Part shown: positions 6,170 through 9,281 of the stretch, in pieces
How positions within the stretch are numbered: the first letter of the stretch is position 1
Layout: the number at the start of each line of letters is the position of its first letter
NCBI GenBank assembly: GCA_012798155.1
Contig: JAAZNR010000401.1
Coordinates: forward strand, 1 to 9,281
Direction of reading: 5' to 3'
Length of the DNA: 9,281 nt
Origin: Thermogutta sp.
Lineage (GTDB): Bacteria; Planctomycetota; Planctomycetia; Pirellulales; Thermoguttaceae
The notes under the pieces: generated by a model
What the model saw: the letters and a program-made list of their open reading frames with translations, nothing else
Databases searched by the model: none
What the model was told of the DNA's origin: nothing
Position numbers and translations under genes: made by a program

Positions 6170-7282
6170 CTACTTTTCCGTCTCCGGCATGATCGCCTTG
6201 AGCACCGGTTCGACCCATTTCCTCTCGCCGATGTTGAAGAGGATGAAATCGCCGTCGAATTGCCAATAACCCCAGCTCCAACCTCGCCGTTCGGCCTCCC
6301 GCGTGACGAAGCTCAGCCAGCGGACGCGATCCTCTTGCGGGGCGCGGTCATACACGCCGAACTCGCCCAGATACATGGGCCGGCCGTTCGCCTCGGCCCA
6401 GGCCTGCGCGCGATCGAAATCCGCCCGAATCGCCTGCCGATCGGCCTCCGTGCCCCAAGGAATCCCCACCTTGTCGGCCTTCCCCGCGAAGGCCGCCCCT
6501 TGGTGCGTGAAATCGAAGGGGCTGTAGTAATGAATCGTCACCAGGATGCAGCGGTCATCCTCCGGCAGCGCCAGCCGATCGAGGTGCGAGATGTTGTTCC
6601 ACTGGACCGGCCCGATCACCACCGTGCGGCGGGGATTCGTCTTCCGCACAATCGCCAGGGCCTCGGCCGCGAAGGCGTTCCACATCTCGGCCGTCACCTT
6701 GGTGTTAGGCTCGTTGAGCAACTCGAACAAGAGTTGCGGGGGGCGATCTTGGTATCGCTGCGCGACCGTCTCCCAAAAGGCCAGAAAGGCCGGCTTCAGC
6801 GACTCCGGTTCCTTGGCCATGGCCTGGAATTCGTGGAAGTCCAGGATCACGGCGAGGTCCGCCCGCAAGGCATGATCGACGGCCCAATCCATGGTCTCGA
6901 GATACTCCGGCCGCAGGACGAGCTTCCCCGGCTCCCGGCCGGGATTGTCGCGGAAGGGGTGCAGGTTGATGCGGACGTGCGTGAAGCCCGCCTCGCGGAT
7001 CATGCGGAAAAAGTCGGCCTCGAACCTCGCCCGAGAACGGTCCCGCCAGAGCGGATCGTAACCGAGCACATTGACTCCGCGCCCCAAACGGCGATTGACT
7101 TGGGCGGCGTCGGGAAAATCGGCTTGCGCGGGGACAGCGGCCTCCGCGGCCGCGACCTTTCCCGACTTCCCCGGGCCGGGCATACCGGCTGCAAGCAGCG
7201 GCAAGATCGCCGCCGCCAAGGCGAGCGTCCAGCCCCTCGCCCGACGAAAACGGCCATCCCATTCGACTGCGATCGTACGCAT
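6170..7282 (-). CDS. Secreted GH5-type glycoside hydrolase (cellulase family)
   Basis: This 370-residue secreted hydrolase has a glycoside hydrolase family 5 (clan A, TIM barrel) domain, so it should cleave beta-linked glucans or mannans with retention of configuration. The start at 7282 (MRTIAVEW) is preferred over an ATG at 7312 because GGGAGGTG precedes it by seven bases. Residues 17-33 are a hydrophobic export signal after a basic RFRRAR stretch; the barrel starts near 66 with GRGVNVLG. Family landmarks are THVRINLHP (101-109), ILDFHEF (146-152), LLNEPN (188-193) with acid/base Glu191, the IHYYSP strand (250-255), and YLGEFGVYD (304-312) with nucleophile Glu307, then WGYWQFDGDF (337-346). 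Both catalytic glutamates are present. No binding module follows. Exact substrate and subfamily are not readable. The gene diverges from the DUF151 gene and fits the carbohydrate theme of the left part. Confidence 0.9.
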   Translation of the reverse strand: MRTIAVEWDGRFRRARGWTLALAAAILPLLAAGMPGPGKSGKVAAAEAAVPAQADFPDAAQVNRRLGRGVNVLGYDPLWRDRSRARFEADFFRMIREAGFTHVRINLHPFRDNPGREPGKLVLRPEYLETMDWAVDHALRADLAVILDFHEFQAMAKEPESLKPAFLAFWETVAQRYQDRPPQLLFELLNEPNTKVTAEMWNAFAAEALAIVRKTNPRRTVVIGPVQWNNISHLDRLALPEDDRCILVTIHYYSPFDFTHQGAAFAGKADKVGIPWGTEADRQAIRADFDRAQAWAEANGRPMYLGEFGVYDRAPQEDRVRWLSFVTREAERRGWSWGYWQFDGDFILFNIGERKWVEPVLKAIMPETEK

Positions 7283-7636
7283 GGCAGACACCTCCCAAAA
7301 GTGGAAAGACACGATCGACGCGGCGATCTACGAGGGCGAAACAACGCGGAAGACTCATCTCCCACCGGCGAGGCAGGCCGAGTTTGCCGGCAATTTTACC
7401 GCGGCGGCGGACGGCTTTCCAGCCCGCGGTCTCGCCGGCGACCCGGCGGAATCGCTACTGGTTGCCTCCGTCGGGCCGGGGTTACAATAGGCGAAAGGCG
7501 ACCGCCGATCCCGTGCCGATCGCTCGCCTTTTTGGTTCGAGAGGCGGCGCCGGGTCGCGCCGTCGCAGCGACGCGCGGCCCGCCCACGGCTTCGTCCCGC
7601 TCGATCCCGAGACGACTCCCAGACAAGGTGGATGCA
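7283..7636. other. Divergent intergenic region between the GH5 and DUF151 genes
   Basis: These 354 bases separate the two divergent starts. Frames crossing them are continuations or shadows of the flanking genes and have no own start signals. The region should hold both promoters. A plus-strand candidate is listed separately; none was picked for the minus-strand gene. Confidence 0.55.
7462..7488 (+). promoter_or_regulatory. Possible promoter of the DUF151 gene
   Basis: TACAAT (7483-7488) is a good -10 hexamer in GC-rich surroundings. TTGCCT (7462-7467) resembles a -35 element but sits only 15 bases away, shorter than usual. TGGTTG (7459-7464) would give 18. The leader to the ATG at 7637 would be about 140 bases. 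Confidence 0.35.
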
Positions 7637-8041
7637 ATGCCCGTGCAAATGGAACTGGCGCGGCTGATCCTCAGCGAAACCAGCGACGAACAGTACATCA
7701 TCTTGAAAGAGAAGGACGGCACGCGGGCCTTTCCGATCGTGATCGGCAGCGTGGAGGCCTTCAGCATCCGTCGCAGTCTGGTGGGAGAAAGCACGCCGCG
7801 CCCCATGACCCACGATTTGGTCGTCAACATCCTTCAAGAATTGCGGGTGGAGCCGGTGGACGTCGTCATCACGGAGCTGCGGGAGCACACGTACTTTGCG
7901 CAATTGCGGGTACGGCAGAACGGGGAATTGGTGGCGATCGACGCCCGGCCGTCGGACGCCATCGCGGTCGCCGTGCGTTGCAATCCGCCCTTGCCGATCT
8001 TCGTCGACGAGGGCGTGCTGGAGCAGGCCATCGGCGGCTGA
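7637..8041 (+). CDS. Bifunctional nuclease family (DUF151) protein
   Basis: This 134-residue protein consists almost wholly of one DUF151 / bifunctional nuclease domain. Plant and archaeal members have DNase and RNase activity in vitro; the role in most bacteria is unknown. The start MPVQMELARLIL at 7637 has AAGGTGG about five bases upstream and matches the typical family N-terminus. Typical features are the FPIVIGSVEAFSI segment (32-44), RPMTHDL (55-61), the ELRVEPVDVVITEL stretch (68-81) and DARPSDAIAVAVR (102-114). The length is that of a single-domain member without the UVR extension found in some homologues. A hairpin follows the stop within ten bases. It is a cytoplasmic protein with no obvious link to its neighbours. 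The family is sure; the function is not. Confidence 0.92.
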   Translation: MPVQMELARLILSETSDEQYIILKEKDGTRAFPIVIGSVEAFSIRRSLVGESTPRPMTHDLVVNILQELRVEPVDVVITELREHTYFAQLRVRQNGELVAIDARPSDAIAVAVRCNPPLPIFVDEGVLEQAIGG

Positions 8042-8047
8042 AACCGC

Positions 8048-8063
8048 CCGCCGACGCCGGCGG
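8048..8063 (-). repeat. Degenerate hairpin repeat just after the DUF151 gene
   Basis: CCGCCG (8048-8053) pairs with CGGCGG (8058-8063) around ACGC. It is a shorter, inverted relative of the CCGCCGGC hairpins further on. Seven bases from the DUF151 stop codon, it may also serve as its terminator, though no T-run follows. Confidence 0.45.
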
Positions 8064-8098
8064 CTTAAGTTTGCGCAGGGACGACGCGCGAGCGCGAG

Positions 8099-8118
8099 CC
8101 GCCGGCGTGAGCCGGCGG
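8099..8118 (+). repeat. REP-like hairpin, G/C form, GTGA loop
   Basis: A perfect 8-bp stem CCGCCGGC / GCCGGCGG encloses GTGA, a GNRA-type tetraloop if transcribed. The flanks GAG and TGG recur with the copy at 8356-8375. Several related hairpins occupy this intergenic region, so this is a dispersed repeat family. Confidence 0.8.
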
Positions 8119-8160
8119 TGGAACGCTACCCAAGATTCAAGTTTTCCCATAGCGCCGCCA

Positions 8161-8180
8161 CCACCAGCTTACGCTGGTGG
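8161..8180 (-). repeat. REP-like hairpin, A/T-variant stem, inverted
   Basis: A perfect 8-bp stem CCACCAGC / GCTGGTGG encloses TTAC. Read on the minus strand the loop is GTAA, again GNRA-type. Compared with the CCGCCGGC stem, two G-C pairs have become A-T pairs, each with its partner base also changed. Confidence 0.8.
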
Positions 8181-8213
8181 CTCCCATTGCGCTACGAAAC
8201 CGTGAAAACACAC

Positions 8214-8233
8214 CCACCAGCTTAGGCTGGTGG
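8214..8233 (-). repeat. REP-like hairpin, A/T-variant stem, second copy
   Basis: The stem is the same, CCACCAGC / GCTGGTGG, with the loop TTAG (CTAA on the minus strand). It lies 33 bases after the previous copy in the same orientation. Flanking GGCTC is shared with that copy. Confidence 0.8.
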
Positions 8234-8250
8234 CTCGTGTCAATAGCGCG

Positions 8251-8265
8251 GCCGGGTGGCTGGGG
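8251..8265 (+). repeat. Second repeat family, truncated copy
   Basis: GCCGGGTGGCTGGGG also occurs at 8291-8305, where it continues as a full hairpin. Here the likeness stops at GGGG and an A-run follows, so only the left arm is present. Confidence 0.65.
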
Positions 8266-8290
8266 AAAAAGCCGGGGGGCCGGCGAGCAG

Positions 8291-8328
8291 GCCGGGTGGC
8301 TGGGGTCGTAGCGAAGCGAAGCCCCCAG
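8291..8328 (+). repeat. Second repeat family, full copy
   Basis: After GCCGGGTGG, CTGGGG (8300-8305) pairs with CCCCAG (8323-8328) around a 17-base loop that begins TCGTAGCGAAGCG. An inverted, diverged copy with a compensating change in the stem lies at 8995-9034. Confidence 0.7.
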
Positions 8329-8355
8329 ACGCCCCGTGGGTATGCGCCGTTCCGC

Positions 8356-8375
8356 CCGCCGGCGTGAGCCGGCGG
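8356..8375 (+). repeat. REP-like hairpin, G/C form, second copy
   Basis: The stem is CCGCCGGC / GCCGGCGG with loop GTGA, identical over 20 bases to the copy at 8099-8118, and both are followed by TGG. Confidence 0.8.
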
Positions 8376-8379
8376 TGGA

Positions 8380-8399
8380 GCGGCCGGGCATCCGGCCGC
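8380..8399. repeat. Perfect 8-bp hairpin with GCAT loop
   Basis: GCGGCCGG and CCGGCCGC pair fully around GCAT, five bases after the previous hairpin. It may belong to a further repeat family or help block transcription into the TPR gene. Only one copy is in the window. Confidence 0.55.
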
Positions 8400-8549
8400 G
8401 GCACTAGCCCCACAGTCTTCCGCGGCGTACCATGTAAGGTTCCTTCATGCGTGGCGCATCCGTCTTGGTCCGCGACCGGGAGCGATCCGGGGCGGTCCGA
8501 GGACCCCCATCCAAGAAACCGTTCCTTCCCCCAGGGAGAAGAGTCGATC

Positions 8550-8888
8550 ATGGCGAATTTGGACGAAATGTACGATGCGGCAATCGCGCTCCAACAACAG
8601 GGAGATTTGGATGGGGCGATCGCCAAGCTCCACGAGCTTCTGGAGCAGGACGGGAATTGGCCGCTGGCGCATGCCGCCTTGAGCGTCTTCTACGGCAAGC
8701 TGGGCGAGCACGAAAAGGCGGTTGCCCACGCCCACAAGGTCTGCGAGCTGGAGCCGGAGGACCCTTTCAGCTTCATCTCCCTCAGCCTGGTCTGCCAAAA
8801 GGCGGGAATGATTCCCGAGGCCGAGCAGGCCATGTGGCAGGCCCGCCAGGCCCAGGTGGCCGCCCTGCAAAAGCGGACGCAGGGCTGA
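8550..8888 (+). CDS. Small tetratricopeptide-repeat protein
   Basis: This 112-residue cytoplasmic protein is made almost wholly of three TPR units in 34-residue steps: about 4-37 (LDEMYDAAIALQQQGDLDGA onwards), 38-71 (ALSVFYGKLGEHEKAVAHA inside) and 72-105 (ISLSLVCQKAGMIPEAEQA inside). Each carries the usual small and aromatic positions and the Pro-containing turn (ELEPEDP at 66-72). The start at 8550 is chosen because GGGAGAAGAG lies just upstream and the N-terminus begins the first helix; longer in-frame extensions cross hairpin repeats. No enzyme domain is present, so it should act as a protein-protein adaptor. Similar stand-alone TPR proteins are common in planctomycetes. Neighbours give no partner: DUF151 is upstream beyond about 500 bases of repeats, and an IS is downstream. 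Confidence 0.88.
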   Translation: MANLDEMYDAAIALQQQGDLDGAIAKLHELLEQDGNWPLAHAALSVFYGKLGEHEKAVAHAHKVCELEPEDPFSFISLSLVCQKAGMIPEAEQAMWQARQAQVAALQKRTQG

Positions 8889-8950
8889 CCGGGGCGGAAT
8901 CTCGCTTGCGCGTTGTGTATTAGGTTTTCGCTCCGCATCAGTTCCATGAG

Positions 8951-8970
8951 CGGCCGGCGTAAGCCGGCGG
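8951..8970 (+). repeat. REP-like hairpin with GTAA loop
   Basis: GGCCGGC-type arms (8953-8958 with 8963-8968) pair around GTAA. The outer stem has one mismatch (8952 against 8969) relative to the perfect CCGCCGGC form. It starts 63 bases after the TPR stop codon. Confidence 0.7.
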
Positions 8971-8994
8971 TGATAGCAGCGCGAAGCAGACCCT

Positions 8995-9034
8995 CCGGGG
9001 GCTGCGCTACGCTACGACCCCGGCCACCCGGCCG
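8995..9034 (-). repeat. Second repeat family, inverted copy
   Basis: Read on the minus strand this is GGCCGGGTGGCCGGGG, a loop beginning TCGTAGCGTAGCG, then CCCCGG. The stem is CCGGGG / CCCCGG (9018-9023 and 8995-9000) where the plus-strand copy at 8291-8328 has CTGGGG / CCCCAG. The pairing is kept by a change on both arms. Confidence 0.7.
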
Positions 9035-9061
9035 GCGGTTTCCCCCGCGATGCTTCGTGAG

Positions 9062-9073
9062 CCGCCGGCGTAA
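9062..9073 (+). repeat. Half of a REP-like hairpin, cut by the IS end
   Basis: CCGCCGGC (9062-9069) and the loop GTAA (9070-9073) match the left arm and loop of the family, preceded by the usual GAG context. The right arm GCCGGCGG is missing and CCCCAATACC follows instead. The break coincides with the proposed end of the IS4-type element. Confidence 0.7.
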
Positions 9074-9281
9074 CCCCAATACCGTTTAAGTAATCATAAC
9101 TACTGATTCGCCAAAGGTTTTCGTCAGGGGTGCTGGATGGCGGTGCTGGGGACGCTTCTTCAGCCATTTGGACATCTTGCGTTTGATCACGCGGGGGTTG
9201 ATGCGGTTGCGACGCGGCTCAGTCCGTTCTTGGCCGAGTTCCCAAAGAAGCGAGTCGCACCATTGTTGGAAGGATCCAGGC
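9074..9281 (-). mobile_element. End of an IS4-family insertion sequence (cut by window edge)
   Basis: The tail of a transposase gene occupies this stretch. Only about 12 bases lie between its stop codon and the point where the hairpin repeat breaks off, so the IS terminus should fall close to 9074. The terminal inverted repeat cannot be confirmed because the other end lies outside the window. Confidence 0.65.
9086..9280 (-). CDS. IS4-family transposase, C-terminal part
   Basis: Sixty-four C-terminal codons and a TAA stop are visible; the 5' part lies beyond the window edge, so no start is present. The tail reads SFQQWCDSLLWELGQERTE, then PRRNRINPRVIKRKMSKW, KKRPQHR and a last VVMIT. This basic stretch with RxNPRVIKRKMSK and KKRP is the familiar C-terminus of IS4-family DDE transposases found many times over in planctomycete genomes. 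The catalytic DDE residues and the YREK-type signature lie upstream and are not seen, so intactness cannot be judged. It was recognised by motif memory; family confidence is good. Confidence 0.75.
   Translation of the reverse strand, partial: PGSFQQWCDSLLWELGQERTEPRRNRINPRVIKRKMSKWLKKRPQHRHPAPLTKTFGESVVMIT

Noticed and set aside
6125..8041. Long plus-strand frame of 638 codons opposite the GH5 gene
   Set aside because: Its first three quarters are the reverse complement of the GH5 gene, which carries clear catalytic motifs. Only the last part, from 7637, is real (DUF151).
8048..8399. Closely spaced repeats considered as a CRISPR array
   Set aside because: The units are self-complementary hairpins in both orientations with uneven spacing. 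There are no uniform spacers and no cas genes.

Overview
The window reads as chromosomal DNA of a GC-rich planctomycete, probably of the Pirellulales type. This is an inference from three things: the pairing of a secreted DUF1080 protein with a Tat-exported Gfo/Idh/MocA oxidoreductase, an IS4-type transposase tail of the kind common in that phylum, and dense hairpin repeats between genes. No rRNA, tRNA or CRISPR array was seen.

Left part (1-2645): a secreted DUF1080 protein on the minus strand and a Tat-exported oxidoreductase on the plus strand diverge from a 482-base intergenic region. That region holds a good sigma70-like promoter and a 14-bp palindrome. Together the two genes fit oxidation-dependent cleavage of glycosides (3-keto-glycoside route) outside the cytoplasm.

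Middle part (2613-5345): the last 30 bases of the oxidoreductase gene plus 3 bases are repeated exactly at 5170-5202. The two 33-bp copies bracket about 2.5 kb that contains a 171-bp MITE-like element with near-perfect terminal inverted repeats and TTA target duplications. It also contains one large gene for an AlbA_2 (Schlafen-like) / GHKL-ATPase / winged-helix protein. The bracketed segment looks like an insertion that used the gene's 3' end as its site. Tandem repeats, a palindrome and a terminator-like hairpin lie at its right edge. From 5346 to 6169 no gene could be supported.

Right part (6170-9281): a secreted GH5-type glycoside hydrolase on the minus strand diverges from a bifunctional-nuclease (DUF151) gene on the plus strand. 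A repeat-rich intergenic region and a small all-TPR protein follow. Two families of dispersed hairpins occupy the gaps around the TPR gene, and their stems differ by compensating base changes. At the right edge an IS4-family transposase gene, cut by the window end, appears to have inserted into one of these hairpins just after its loop.

Functionally, the DUF1080, oxidoreductase and GH5 genes suggest extracytoplasmic polysaccharide or glycoside breakdown. The DUF151 and TPR genes look like ordinary housekeeping genes. The bracketed AlbA/ATPase gene, the MITE and the IS are the accessory layer.
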